Assembly (NCBI GenBank): GCA_028287465.1
Contig: JAQBPO010000076.1
Coordinates: 1 to 64,000 of the forward strand
Direction of reading: 5' to 3'
DNA from: Fibrobacterota bacterium
GTDB taxonomy: Bacteria; Fibrobacterota; Fibrobacteria; UBA11236
Length of the DNA stretch: 64,000 bases
Part shown: positions 17,397 through 25,602 of the stretch, piece by piece
How the letters are laid out: each line of letters starts with the position of its first letter
How positions within the stretch are numbered: the first letter of the stretch is position 1
The notes under the pieces: model-generated
What the model saw: the letters and a program-made list of their open reading frames with translations, nothing else
Databases searched by the model: none
Told to the model about the DNA's origin: nothing
Made by a program: the position numbers and the translations under genes

Positions 17397-18214
17397 CCTT
17401 CCCGATGCTCCAAAAGAGCCTGCACAAGCGTCGCGGATCGGCCGGCGCGGAAATCCGCCGGTGGCTCTGGAAATCCATCCTGCCCGCGTCCATCCTGGCC
17501 TTTTGGGCCCTGGCCACCCGCTTCCATTGGGTGGATCGGAAAATCTGGGCCTCGCCCGCCCAGGTCTGGCAGGCCACCTTAGGCCTCAACCGGGACGGCT
17601 TCCTATGGCTGGCCCTGGGCGAAAGCCTGCTGCGCGACCTGGCGGGATTCCTTCTCGGCGCGGCGGCCGGTCTGGCGGCGGGAGGCGTTCTAGGATGGTC
17701 CCCCTGGGCCTACCGCCTGGGCGCGCCCACCCTGCATTTCCTGAAGGCCATCGCCATCTTCGCCTGGATCCCTTTGCTGACCATGGTCTTCGGCATCGGC
17801 GAAGCGTCGAAAATCGTTTTCATCGCCCTGGCGGCATTCTATCCCGCCGCCTTGAACACCCTGGAAGGCATCCGCTCCGTGCCCAAGTCCCAGCTGGAGC
17901 TGGCTCGCGCCTACCGCCTGGATCCCTGGCAGCGCCTCCGCAAGGTCATCCTCCCTTCCGCCCTTCCGTCCATCCTGACGGGAGTGCAGGTGGCCCTGAT
18001 CCTCACCTGGCTGGCCACGGTGGGCGTGGAGTATTTCATGAGCGCGGGGCCGAGCGTCGGAGGCATCCTGCTCAACGGCGCGGAGTCCTTCCATCTGGAA
18101 ATCGTTTTCATCGGAATCATCCTGTTGGGGAGCGTCGGCTTCGCCCTCAACCAGGGGGCCCATGCCCTGGGCCGGCGGCTTCTCCGCCATCGACCGCAAA
18201 CCCTTAAAGCCTGA
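17393..18214 (+). CDS. ssuC-like: ABC transporter permease 2, SsuC type
   Basis: The 273-residue product is a second inner-membrane permease with about six hydrophobic segments and the coupling loop ELARAYRLDPWQRLRKV then ILPSALPSILTGVQ. It aligns in layout with permease 1 but is clearly diverged, so the pair is more likely a heterodimer than a recent copy. Its ATG overlaps the stop of permease 1, and the ATPase gene follows after ten bases. Confidence 0.87.
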   Translation: MTFPMLQKSLHKRRGSAGAEIRRWLWKSILPASILAFWALATRFHWVDRKIWASPAQVWQATLGLNRDGFLWLALGESLLRDLAGFLLGAAAGLAAGGVLGWSPWAYRLGAPTLHFLKAIAIFAWIPLLTMVFGIGEASKIVFIALAAFYPAALNTLEGIRSVPKSQLELARAYRLDPWQRLRKVILPSALPSILTGVQVALILTWLATVGVEYFMSAGPSVGGILLNGAESFHLEIVFIGIILLGSVGFALNQGAHALGRRLLRHRPQTLKA

Positions 18215-18224
18215 GGTAGACATC

Positions 18225-19058
18225 ATGACGACAAAAGGAATCCTGGAAATCCGGAACCTGGGGAAGGCCTTTCCCGCCAACGGCCGCAAAGGCTCCTTGC
18301 AGGCGCTCGACGGCATCAACCTTTCCATCCGTCCCGGTGAGTTCGTCAGCATCGTAGGCGGCAGCGGCTGCGGCAAATCGACCCTGCTGCGCCTCATCAG
18401 CGGCCTGGATGACGAATTCCAAGGGGAGATTTCCATCGGCGGCGCCCCCGTACGCGGTACGAGCCTGGATCGCGGGATCGTGTTCCAGGACCTGCGCCTG
18501 CTCCCGTGGCTGACGGCGGAGGCCAATATCGCCCTGGCCCTCGAGAACTCCGGGCTTTCCAAGGCGGATAAGCGCCAGGCCGTCGCCGAACACCTCAAAC
18601 TGGTAGGCCTGGAGAAATTCGCCCAGGCCTATCCGCATCAACTTTCCGGCGGCATGAGCCAGCGCGTCGCCATCGCGCGCGGCCTGGTGAACCGTCCCGG
18701 ATTGCTCCTCCTGGACGAGCCTTTCGGTGCCTTGGACGCCTTGACCCGGTCCCGCCTGCAGGCGGAACTCGAGCGCATCTGGAGAGAGGAAGGCATCACC
18801 ATGATCCTGGTGACCCACGACGTGGAGGAAGCCGTATTCCTCGGGGACCGCGTGATCGTGATGGAGCCCGGACCGGGCCGCATCCGGCGCGAGCTCAGGA
18901 TCCCCCTGCCCCGCCCGCGTCGCCGTTCGGATCCGCGTTTCCTGGAGATCAAGGAAGACATCCTCAGGGAATTCACCGGACCGGAAACGGCGGAAGCCGA
19001 GTCCCTCGAGCCCGCCGGACGCCCGCTCGCCGAAGCGCGGCTGGACTGGGCGGCCTGA
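18225..19058 (+). CDS. ssuB-like: ABC transporter ATP-binding protein, SsuB/TauB type
   Basis: The 277-residue product has a Walker A motif at residues 45-53 (GGSGCGKST), the LSGGM signature, Walker B (LLLLDEPF) and a D-loop followed by the switch histidine in LVTHDVEEAV. The group is that of sulfonate, nitrate and taurine importers. It energises the two permeases encoded upstream. The ATG at 18225 has GAGGTAG upstream; 21 further in-frame codons upstream lie inside permease 2. The C-terminal about 30 residues are a Glu/Ala-rich extension. Confidence 0.92.
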   Translation: MTTKGILEIRNLGKAFPANGRKGSLQALDGINLSIRPGEFVSIVGGSGCGKSTLLRLISGLDDEFQGEISIGGAPVRGTSLDRGIVFQDLRLLPWLTAEANIALALENSGLSKADKRQAVAEHLKLVGLEKFAQAYPHQLSGGMSQRVAIARGLVNRPGLLLLDEPFGALDALTRSRLQAELERIWREEGITMILVTHDVEEAVFLGDRVIVMEPGPGRIRRELRIPLPRPRRRSDPRFLEIKEDILREFTGPETAEAESLEPAGRPLAEARLDWAA

Positions 19059-19102
19059 ACCATGCATAGGAGCCTCGCCATGCCCCATTACCGGGAGAGA
19101 AC

Positions 19103-20032
19103 ATGATCCACATCCTGAATCGATCGGAAACCGCGCCCGGGCCGAGGCCCACGCAAAACGATCCGCGCGGCCCGTCCCATTCCGCAAGGCCGCGGGGAAA
19201 GGCGGCCAAGGTCCTGCGAACCGCGCTGCGCGAGCCGCTCGTGCATTTCATCCTGGCGGGGGCCGTCCTTTACGGGCTGTCGACCCGGTTCGCCGGGGAT
19301 GGGGACAGGCACCTCATACGCATGGGCGACGCGGAGGAAGAACGCATCGCCCGGAACTTCGCGAACCAATACGGCACCGCGCCCTCCGAAGCCCAGCTTA
19401 AGGATTTGATTGGAAGGGAAATCCGCGAAGAGGTCCTGTTCCGCGAGGGAAAGGAGCTCGAACTCGACAAGGGAGACGAGATCATCCGCAGGCGCGTGGC
19501 CCAGAAGTTCGAATTCCTCCAGCTGGATCGCGTCGCCGCCCGCGAGCCGGCCGACGTGGAGCTGATGGAATGGTTCGCGTCCCACCGCGGCCGTTACGCG
19601 GAACCGGAGCGCGCCACCTTCACCCATATCTATTTTTCACCGGACCGGGGCGGTCCGGAAGCCGCCCGCCGGAGGGCGGAAGCGGTCCTGGCCGCCCTCC
19701 GGGAATCGGGAACCGAGCGGGCGCCCGGGCTGGGGGACCGTTTCCCCGACCAATACGATTACGCCGGGGTCGACCGGATGGCGGTGGCGCGGATCTTCGG
19801 CGAATCCCCCTTGGTCGACGGCCTTTTCGCCGCCAGGACGGGGCGATGGGCCGGTCCGTATCATTCCGGTTACGGCGAGCATTTGGTGCGCATCGCCTCC
19901 AGGCAGGCTCCCGTCGCGGTTTTCAGCCAGGTCCGCGACAAGGTCCGCGCCGATTGGCTGGCGGATTTCCGCCAAGCCGGGAACGACAAGGCTTTCGCAG
20001 CGATCCAAGCCCGCTACCGGGTGGTGCGGTGA
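19103..20032 (+). CDS. Membrane-anchored PpiC/parvulin-like peptidyl-prolyl isomerase
   Basis: The 309-residue product has a basic N-terminal tail, one hydrophobic segment (about residues 49-65, FILAGAVLYGL), a helical region with two EEVLFREGKELEL-type helices and a C-terminal domain resembling PpiC parvulins (RATFTHIYFSP, then helices). Such anchored proteins sit on the periplasmic face and assist folding of exported proteins; the isomerase domain here is diverged and its activity is uncertain. It lies 44 bases after the ATPase gene and its stop overlaps the HupE-like start by one base (TGATG), so they are probably translated together. Confidence 0.7.
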   Translation: MIHILNRSETAPGPRPTQNDPRGPSHSARPRGKAAKVLRTALREPLVHFILAGAVLYGLSTRFAGDGDRHLIRMGDAEEERIARNFANQYGTAPSEAQLKDLIGREIREEVLFREGKELELDKGDEIIRRRVAQKFEFLQLDRVAAREPADVELMEWFASHRGRYAEPERATFTHIYFSPDRGGPEAARRRAEAVLAALRESGTERAPGLGDRFPDQYDYAGVDRMAVARIFGESPLVDGLFAARTGRWAGPYHSGYGEHLVRIASRQAPVAVFSQVRDKVRADWLADFRQAGNDKAFAAIQARYRVVR

Positions 20033-21060
20033 TGCCGGGGCCCGTTCGTACGATTGCCAGGGGAATCCGGGGTCTAGTCGCCATGGCATTGGTCCTGGCG
20101 GTCTTGTTTCCCGCTCCCGGTTCCGCGCATGAGGTGCGTCCGGCTTTCCTGGATTTGCATGAGGAGGCGGACGGATCCTTTTCCGCCGTATGGAAGCAAC
20201 CGCGGCGGGGCGAAGCGGCTATCAAGCTGGTTCCCCATATTTCCAATGGATGGCTGGAATCGCCGCCGGCCGAGGTCGATGCCGGCCCCGCCTTCGCCAT
20301 CAAGGTCTGGAAAGGCCTGGATGCCGGCCCCGAGGGGCTCGAGGGCCGGACCCTTTCCGTGGAGGGCCTGGAGAATACCCTGACCGACGTGCTGGTGCGC
20401 GTTTCCTGGGCGGACGGACGCAAGGTGAAGGATATCCTCAGGCCGAGCCGGACGTCCTTGCGCCTGGAGCCGGAAAAGCAGGGCCTGCCCGTGGCCGCTT
20501 ACCTCAGGTTGGGCGTGGAGCACATCCTTACGGGTACGGATCACTTGCTGTTCGTGACCGGCCTGCTCTTGCTGGTTCCCTCCCTTCGGAGGCTCGCAGG
20601 GACGATCACCGCCTTCACGGCCGCGCATAGCCTCACCTTATCGGCCGCCGCCCTGGGTTTCGTCCGGTTTCCCGGACCCCTCATCGAAGCGTTGGTCGCC
20701 ATGAGCATCGTCTTCCTCGCCGTGGAACTCGTCGGGCAAGGGCAGGGGCGTCCCGGCGTGGCGGCGCGCGCGCCATGGCTGTTCGCCTTCGCCTTCGGCC
20801 TCCTGCACGGCCTGGCCTTCGCCGGCGCCCTGGCCGAAACGGGGCTTCCCAAAGAGGACGTACCCCTGTCCCTCTTGTTGTTCAATCTGGGGGTTGAGGC
20901 CGGCCAGTTGCTGTTCGTGTCGGTACTGCTCTCCCTGGCCTGGGCCCTGCGCCGCGCCATTCCACGCCTGCCCGCCTGGACCGCATGGGCCCCGGCCTAC
21001 GGAATAGGATCCTGCGCGGCCTTCTGGTTCCTGCAGCGCGCCCTACCGCTTTTCCGCTGA
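20032..21060 (+). CDS. HupE/UreJ-family-like membrane protein
   Basis: The 342-residue product has a signal peptide (ending GSAHEV), a periplasmic beta-rich region (about 32-160) starting HEVRPAFLDL, and a C-terminal membrane domain of about six segments with HILTGTDHLLFVTGLLLL and FGLLHGLAFAGAL. The G-x-D-H-L and L-H-G-L-A-F histidine motifs match the HupE/UreJ group, whose short members move nickel or similar metals. The long form with an N-terminal periplasmic domain has no settled function. It is coupled to the upstream isomerase-like gene by a one-base overlap and followed after 41 bases by the DUF3604 gene. Confidence 0.8.
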   Translation: MPGPVRTIARGIRGLVAMALVLAVLFPAPGSAHEVRPAFLDLHEEADGSFSAVWKQPRRGEAAIKLVPHISNGWLESPPAEVDAGPAFAIKVWKGLDAGPEGLEGRTLSVEGLENTLTDVLVRVSWADGRKVKDILRPSRTSLRLEPEKQGLPVAAYLRLGVEHILTGTDHLLFVTGLLLLVPSLRRLAGTITAFTAAHSLTLSAAALGFVRFPGPLIEALVAMSIVFLAVELVGQGQGRPGVAARAPWLFAFAFGLLHGLAFAGALAETGLPKEDVPLSLLLFNLGVEAGQLLFVSVLLSLAWALRRAIPRLPAWTAWAPAYGIGSCAAFWFLQRALPLFR

Positions 21061-21101
21061 ACATTCCCATCGAAACCATTCACGCTCATCAAGGAGTCTC
21101 C

Positions 21102-23021
21102 ATGAAACCGATTGAATCCCGTTCACCAGGGTCCGCCCTCTCGACCGCCGTGGCCCTGGCCGCGGGCGTGTTCGCCACCGCGTTGGTCGCAACCGCGGCA
21201 TCGGCCGCTTCGTCCGCCTCGGCCACGGAAGGGCCCGCGCGCCAGGCCTACTACGGCGACCTTCACCTGCACACCTCCTATTCCTTCGACGCCTATGTCA
21301 TGATGGGGACCAAGACGACCCCGGAGCAGGCGTACCGCTTCGCCAAGGGCGACACCGTGCACGTGCTCGGCGAGGCCGTGCGCCGGAAGGAGCCGCTCGA
21401 CTTCCTGGCCGTGACGGACCATTCCGAGAATATCGGCGCGTTCAGGGATCTCGACGACCCCGAAAGCCCCATCTCCAAGAGCGCGTTCGGCAAGAGCGTA
21501 AGGGCCGAAGGACCCGGCGTATTCTGGCGCCGGCTCAAGGATCTGCTGAGCGGCAAGGCCGTGGACGGTTTCGATCTCAAACCGGGTTCGCGTACAGCCT
21601 GGGAACGTTACGTGAAGGCCGCGAATGACAATTACCAGCCCGGAAAATTCACAACCTTCATCGGGTACGAATGGACTTCCATGCCGGACGGCCAGAATCT
21701 GCACCGCAACGTGATCTTCCGGGGGGACCATGCCCCTTATCCCTATACCTCCGGGGATTCTTGGAAGCCCGAGGACCTGTGGGCCTTCCTGGACGCCCAG
21801 CGCAAGCAGGGAGTGGAGGCCCTGGCCATCCCCCACAACGCCAACGCGAGCAACGGACTCATGTACGATTGGAACAATAGCAATGGGAAGCCCATCGACG
21901 AAGCCTACGCCTTGCGGCGCGCCGAGAACGAGCCGCTGACCGAGATTTCCCAGAACAAGGGCGCATCGGAAACCCATCCCGCCCTCTCGCCGAACGATGA
22001 GTTCGCGAACTTCGAGATCTTCGACCACTTGCTGATCTCCCCCAAGAAAAGCGCGCCGGGCGGAAGCTATGTGCGCGACGCATTAGGACGGGGATTGGAA
22101 TTGGAGAAGCGGACGGGAGCGAACCCTTTTAAATACGGAGTGGTGGGCGGCTCGGATTTCCATGGCGGCCTGTCCCAATCCGACGAGGCAGCTTACGAGG
22201 GGAACATCGGCGGGAACGATAGCGCTTCCCGCAAGAGCATCAAGGTGGCGCTGGCCGGGGTCTCCGGGGACGCGCCGGGCAAAGCCGGCAAGGACGATGG
22301 GGATGGCGAACATGGGCCGTTCAAGGTACGGGAAACCGGTTCGGGAAACCTGGCCGCGGTCTGGGCCGAGAGGAACACCCGGGAATCCATCTACGACGCC
22401 TTGCGCCGCAAGGAGACCTTCGCGACGTCCGGATCCCGCCTCAAGCTCAGGCTTTTCGGCGGCTGGGATTTCGGCAAGGATCTGCTGAAGGAAAAGGACT
22501 GGGTTTCCGCCGCCTATGGCTCCGGCGTCCCCATGGGCGGCGACCTTCCCGCGCGGGCGGGCAAATCCCGTCCCCCGCGCTTCGTAGTCTGGGCCGCCAA
22601 GGATCCCAACGGCGCCAACCTGGACCGCGTCCAGATCATCAAGGTCTGGCTCAAGGGCGGCAGGCACCAGGAGAGAATCTTCAACGTCGCCTGGTCCGGC
22701 GATCGCAAGGCGGATGCTAAAGGCCAGGTGAAGCCGGTGGGTAACACCGTGGATACCCATACGGGAAAGTACGGGAACACAATCGGAGGCACCGAACTGG
22801 CCGCGGTCTGGGAGGATCCGGAATTCGACGCGGCGGCGCCCGCCGTATACTACCTGCGCGTCCTGGAAATCCCCACGCCCCGCTGGTCCACCCTCTTGGC
22901 TGCCAGGAATGGCCAGCCGCTGCCGAAGGACGCTCCCGCCACCTTGCAGGAGCGCGGTTGGTCCTCGCCCATCTGGTATACCCCGGCCAAAACCCCGGTG
23001 GAGCCCGGTCCTAAAGGGTGA
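21102..23021 (+). CDS. Secreted DUF3604 protein (PHP-like metal-dependent fold)
   Basis: The 639-residue product has a signal peptide (about residues 1-36) followed by a DUF3604 domain. Metal-binding signatures of the PHP type are visible: H55-x-H57 in GDLHLHTSYS, D106-H107 in LAVTDHSEN, and later VVGGSDFHGG. The length matches the family (about 620-690). PHP enzymes hydrolyse phosphoesters and related bonds; the DUF3604 substrate is unknown. The gene is preceded by AAGGAG at good spacing and closes the co-directional run that starts with the porin, so it may process the imported compound in the periplasm (inference). Confidence 0.85.
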   Translation: MKPIESRSPGSALSTAVALAAGVFATALVATAASAASSASATEGPARQAYYGDLHLHTSYSFDAYVMMGTKTTPEQAYRFAKGDTVHVLGEAVRRKEPLDFLAVTDHSENIGAFRDLDDPESPISKSAFGKSVRAEGPGVFWRRLKDLLSGKAVDGFDLKPGSRTAWERYVKAANDNYQPGKFTTFIGYEWTSMPDGQNLHRNVIFRGDHAPYPYTSGDSWKPEDLWAFLDAQRKQGVEALAIPHNANASNGLMYDWNNSNGKPIDEAYALRRAENEPLTEISQNKGASETHPALSPNDEFANFEIFDHLLISPKKSAPGGSYVRDALGRGLELEKRTGANPFKYGVVGGSDFHGGLSQSDEAAYEGNIGGNDSASRKSIKVALAGVSGDAPGKAGKDDGDGEHGPFKVRETGSGNLAAVWAERNTRESIYDALRRKETFATSGSRLKLRLFGGWDFGKDLLKEKDWVSAAYGSGVPMGGDLPARAGKSRPPRFVVWAAKDPNGANLDRVQIIKVWLKGGRHQERIFNVAWSGDRKADAKGQVKPVGNTVDTHTGKYGNTIGGTELAAVWEDPEFDAAAPAVYYLRVLEIPTPRWSTLLAARNGQPLPKDAPATLQERGWSSPIWYTPAKTPVEPGPKG

Positions 23022-23063
23022 AAACGGCGGTAGACTGATTTTTTACTTGCCAAATCACCCTTT
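23013..23063 (+). repeat. Nine-base inverted repeat spanning the end of the DUF3604 gene
   Basis: AAAGGGTGA (23013-23021, including the stop codon) is complementary to TCACCCTTT (23055-23063). The 33-base spacer contains a run of six T. It could be a weak terminator or a regulator site overlapping the promoter of the DUF2292 genes. Confidence 0.35.
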
Positions 23064-23075
23064 GGAATCCATATT
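23047..23075 (+). promoter_or_regulatory. Candidate promoter of the DUF2292 pair
   Basis: TTGCCA (23047-23052, five of six to consensus) and CATATT (23070-23075, four of six) are 17 bases apart in an AT-rich gap upstream of the first mini-protein gene. Half of the inverted repeat at 23013-23063 lies in the spacer, so a bound protein could control it. Confidence 0.4.
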
Positions 23076-23098
23076 TCTACTGTACCTATAGAGATTAT

Positions 23099-23344
23099 AT
23101 GTTTAAGTATTCCAAACGATCCGCATCCCTCCTTAAAATGAATCGGCCGTTGGCCGGGCCGTCCGGCCCGGAACGCGTCCTCGTAGTCCTGGAGAAATGG
23201 AGCAGAAGTGATTTGCTCTCGGTCTTGGAGGCCCTGAACGGAGTCCCGTACGGATCGGTGGAAGTCACCATCCGCGCCTCGAGAGTGGTGAGGATCCAAA
23301 GCAACAACGCGGTTTCCGACCGGTCCGCCAGAGGACCCGCATGA
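23099..23344 (+). CDS. DUF2292/YezD-family mini-protein 1
   Basis: The 81-residue product carries the DUF2292 core in its middle: LLSVLEALNGVPYGSVEVTI then RASRVVRIQ. DUF2292 proteins are about 60 residues; this one has about 35 extra residues at the N-terminus, so translation could instead begin at the ATG at 23138. The family recurs beside sulfate and organosulfur uptake genes, for example OscA of Pseudomonas, needed for organosulfur use. Its place just after an SsuABC-type locus supports a sulfur role. The biochemical role of the family is unknown. Confidence 0.75.
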   Translation: MFKYSKRSASLLKMNRPLAGPSGPERVLVVLEKWSRSDLLSVLEALNGVPYGSVEVTIRASRVVRIQSNNAVSDRSARGPA

Positions 23345-23363
23345 TTTTTCCGGAGGAACGAAG

Positions 23364-23546
23364 ATGGAAGATGGGATCCCGAACAATAACCAGGGCGATT
23401 ACCGGCCCGTCCATGAGACCGGCCGCAATGAAATCCAGTTCATCCTGAACGCCTTGCGCGGTCTGCGCTACGGATCGGTGGAAATCATCGTCCAGGATTC
23501 CCGCGTGGTGCAGATCCAGCGCTTGGAAAAGCAGCGTTTGGTCTGA
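23364..23546 (+). CDS. DUF2292/YezD-family mini-protein 2
   Basis: The 60-residue product has the full DUF2292 core: FILNALRGLRYGSVEIIV then QDSRVVQIQRLEK, at the usual family length. It follows mini-protein 1 after 19 bases, with GGAGGA seven bases before its ATG. The cores of the two proteins are about half identical, so the pair is an old tandem duplication. It is the last gene of the locus. Confidence 0.85.
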   Translation: MEDGIPNNNQGDYRPVHETGRNEIQFILNALRGLRYGSVEIIVQDSRVVQIQRLEKQRLV

Positions 23547-23633
23547 GGCCGCGAGGCCGCCGGATTACGGCCGCTCATTGCCCCGCTTCCGGCCAATAGC
23601 TTGTTTATAGGGAACAGACCAACGAGGCCCATT

Positions 23634-24191
23634 ATGCGCAATCGTCTGCAAAGCCTGAGAATAGCCGTATTGGCGACCGACGGGGTAGAGGAATCCGAAT
23701 TCGGGGAACCGGTCGCGGCCTTCAAGGAAGAAGGCGCGGAGGTTTCCCTGGTCTCCCCGAAACCCGGTTCCATCGCGGCCTGGAAGAACGGAAACTGGAG
23801 CCGATCGATTTCGGTGGATATCCGGCTGGAAAAGGCCGACGCCTCGGATTTCGACGCCCTCATCCTGCCCGGGGGCGTCATCAATCCGGACCGGCTCCGC
23901 ATGATCCCGGCCGCGGTGGAATTCGTCAAGGCGTTCCAGGAAGAGGGCAAATGCATCGCCGCGATTTGCCACGGTCCCTGGCTGCTCGCGGAGGCGGACC
24001 TGGTGCGGGGACGGACCGTGACGTCTTGGCCGTCCTTGAAGACGGACCTGAGGAACGCCGGGGCGAATTGGGTGGATCAGGCGGTGGTGGAGGACGGGAA
24101 CATCATCACCAGCCGCAAGCCGGACGACATCCCCATGTTCAATGCGAGGGTGACGGAAGCGCTGGAACGATCCCTGGCCGGGAAAACCTAG
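23634..24191 (+). CDS. DJ-1/PfpI-family protein
   Basis: The 185-residue product has the DJ-1/PfpI fold signature: a first strand RIAVLATDGVEE, DALILPGG, and the nucleophile elbow AAICHGPWLL with Cys112 and His113, plus a conserved Glu near residue 20. The PfpI/YhbO subgroup is linked to stress protection (deglycase or chaperone activity, debated). I chose the ATG at 23634 (GAGG six bases upstream). It converges with the beta-helix gene, overlapping it by 53 bases. Confidence 0.9.
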   Translation: MRNRLQSLRIAVLATDGVEESEFGEPVAAFKEEGAEVSLVSPKPGSIAAWKNGNWSRSISVDIRLEKADASDFDALILPGGVINPDRLRMIPAAVEFVKAFQEEGKCIAAICHGPWLLAEADLVRGRTVTSWPSLKTDLRNAGANWVDQAVVEDGNIITSRKPDDIPMFNARVTEALERSLAGKT

Positions 24192-25602
24192 CCATCCCCC
24201 CGCGAAGGCGCGGTCTTCCTGCGGCGTCAACCGGAATGGGTCGGGCATAGCGGCTTCGATTCCCTGCACCGGCCCATCCCGGGGCCGCCAAGGGGACGCC
24301 GCCGGGCCTGGATTCGTAGGCGCCGATGTCCGGATGCGTTCCTCCGGGAACCGGTTCTCCCTTGAGATCCGCGGAATATCCCAGGGCCGCGCCCGCATCG
24401 ATGGCGGGGCTTCCTTCCTTGAGCCGATAATCGCCGTTCACGGCGCAGGACCCCGGATCGGCGAAGAGGGGATCCTTGCCCAGGATATCGGTGGCGGCGG
24501 CGGCGAAATTCTTGTCGAACCAGGCCGTGCCGCCGTGGAAGACGAGGTTGCGATCGGTGACGGGAGCGGTCGCCTTATCGAGGATGCGATCCGCGTTGAA
24601 CACGTAGAACAGGTTGTTCCGCATGGTGAAGACGCCGGGGTCGGAGGGGACCATGAAGGAAACGCAGGTCCAGACCCTTTCCCCCGGGCAGTCGTGGACG
24701 ATGACGGTATTGTTCTCGAAGCGGTAGTCCTTCAGGGCGATCGAGTAATCCCCGCTATTGTTGAAGAGCAGGAAGGAAAGGCCGAAGCAGTCCACGAGCT
24801 CATTGTAGGCCACTCGCACGCCTTCCACCGCGAAGCCCAATCCGCCCACCTCGAAGAATCCGCAGCAGCGCCGGACCCGGTTATGGTGGATATGGACGTT
24901 CCTGACGTCCCTTTCCGCCCAGATCTCGACGGCGCCTCCGTCCACGACATAATCATAGCTGGGGCCGATGCAATTGACGAAGAGTCCGTAAGAGACCTCG
25001 ATATCCGAATTCGCGATCACCACGCCGACGGCCCCGTTATCGTCGTTCCCGCCCGGGGTATTGACCATGGTATGCAGGTCGTGGAAATGGCTTTCGGTCA
25101 CGAGGTTGTAACGGCCGGCGATGTACATGCCCAATCCGCATCCGGACGCCTCCACCTTCCGGAAAACATTGTGTTCCGAGCCCAGGCCGACATTGATGCC
25201 GACCATGAGGACGTCCCGCACCCTGAGGCCGGTGACCACGTTCCAATCGCCGGAGACATCGATGGCATTGGCGGATCCCTTGTCCGGATTCGTGAAGAGG
25301 GGCGCGTCCCCGGCGCCGTAGGCTCCCACCGTGACGGGATCCCCTTCGACGCCGGAGGCGCGCAGATCCAGTTGCCCCTGCCATTGCCCGCCGCATTTGA
25401 ACAGCAGGGAATCGCCCGGCTTGAGAACGGCCTTGTTCGCCCGCTCCAGGGTCTTCCAAGCCTGATCGGCGGACGTGCCCGAGGCGGCATCGGAACCGCC
25501 CAGGCCATCGACATGGAACGAAGCCGCTCCCGCAGGCGCGGCGGCCAGGAAGGGGAGCGCCCCGGACAGGAGGGCTGCGATTCGCTTCGTTCGATTCCAC
25601 AT
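24139..25602 (-). CDS. Secreted right-handed beta-helix protein
   Basis: The 487-residue product has a signal peptide (about residues 1-26) and opens with SFHVDGLGGSDAASGTS, typical of parallel beta-helix proteins that act on or bind polysaccharide. Repeated N-x-x-x-x-N strands (NVVTGLRVRDV, NVHIHHNRVRRC, YRFENNTVIV) fill residues 90-360. It ends with a PDIGAYES segment usual for this fold and then about 60 more residues with PVDAAGRPRLRGG, a degenerate D-x-x-G-R tail. I cannot see catalytic residues. GGAG sits seven bases before the second of two adjacent ATGs (25602), so I chose that one; 25605 is the alternative. Confidence 0.75.
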   Translation of the reverse strand: MWNRTKRIAALLSGALPFLAAAPAGAASFHVDGLGGSDAASGTSADQAWKTLERANKAVLKPGDSLLFKCGGQWQGQLDLRASGVEGDPVTVGAYGAGDAPLFTNPDKGSANAIDVSGDWNVVTGLRVRDVLMVGINVGLGSEHNVFRKVEASGCGLGMYIAGRYNLVTESHFHDLHTMVNTPGGNDDNGAVGVVIANSDIEVSYGLFVNCIGPSYDYVVDGGAVEIWAERDVRNVHIHHNRVRRCCGFFEVGGLGFAVEGVRVAYNELVDCFGLSFLLFNNSGDYSIALKDYRFENNTVIVHDCPGERVWTCVSFMVPSDPGVFTMRNNLFYVFNADRILDKATAPVTDRNLVFHGGTAWFDKNFAAAATDILGKDPLFADPGSCAVNGDYRLKEGSPAIDAGAALGYSADLKGEPVPGGTHPDIGAYESRPGGVPLAAPGWAGAGNRSRYARPIPVDAAGRPRLRGGMARFSRPGIVPALPSPSH

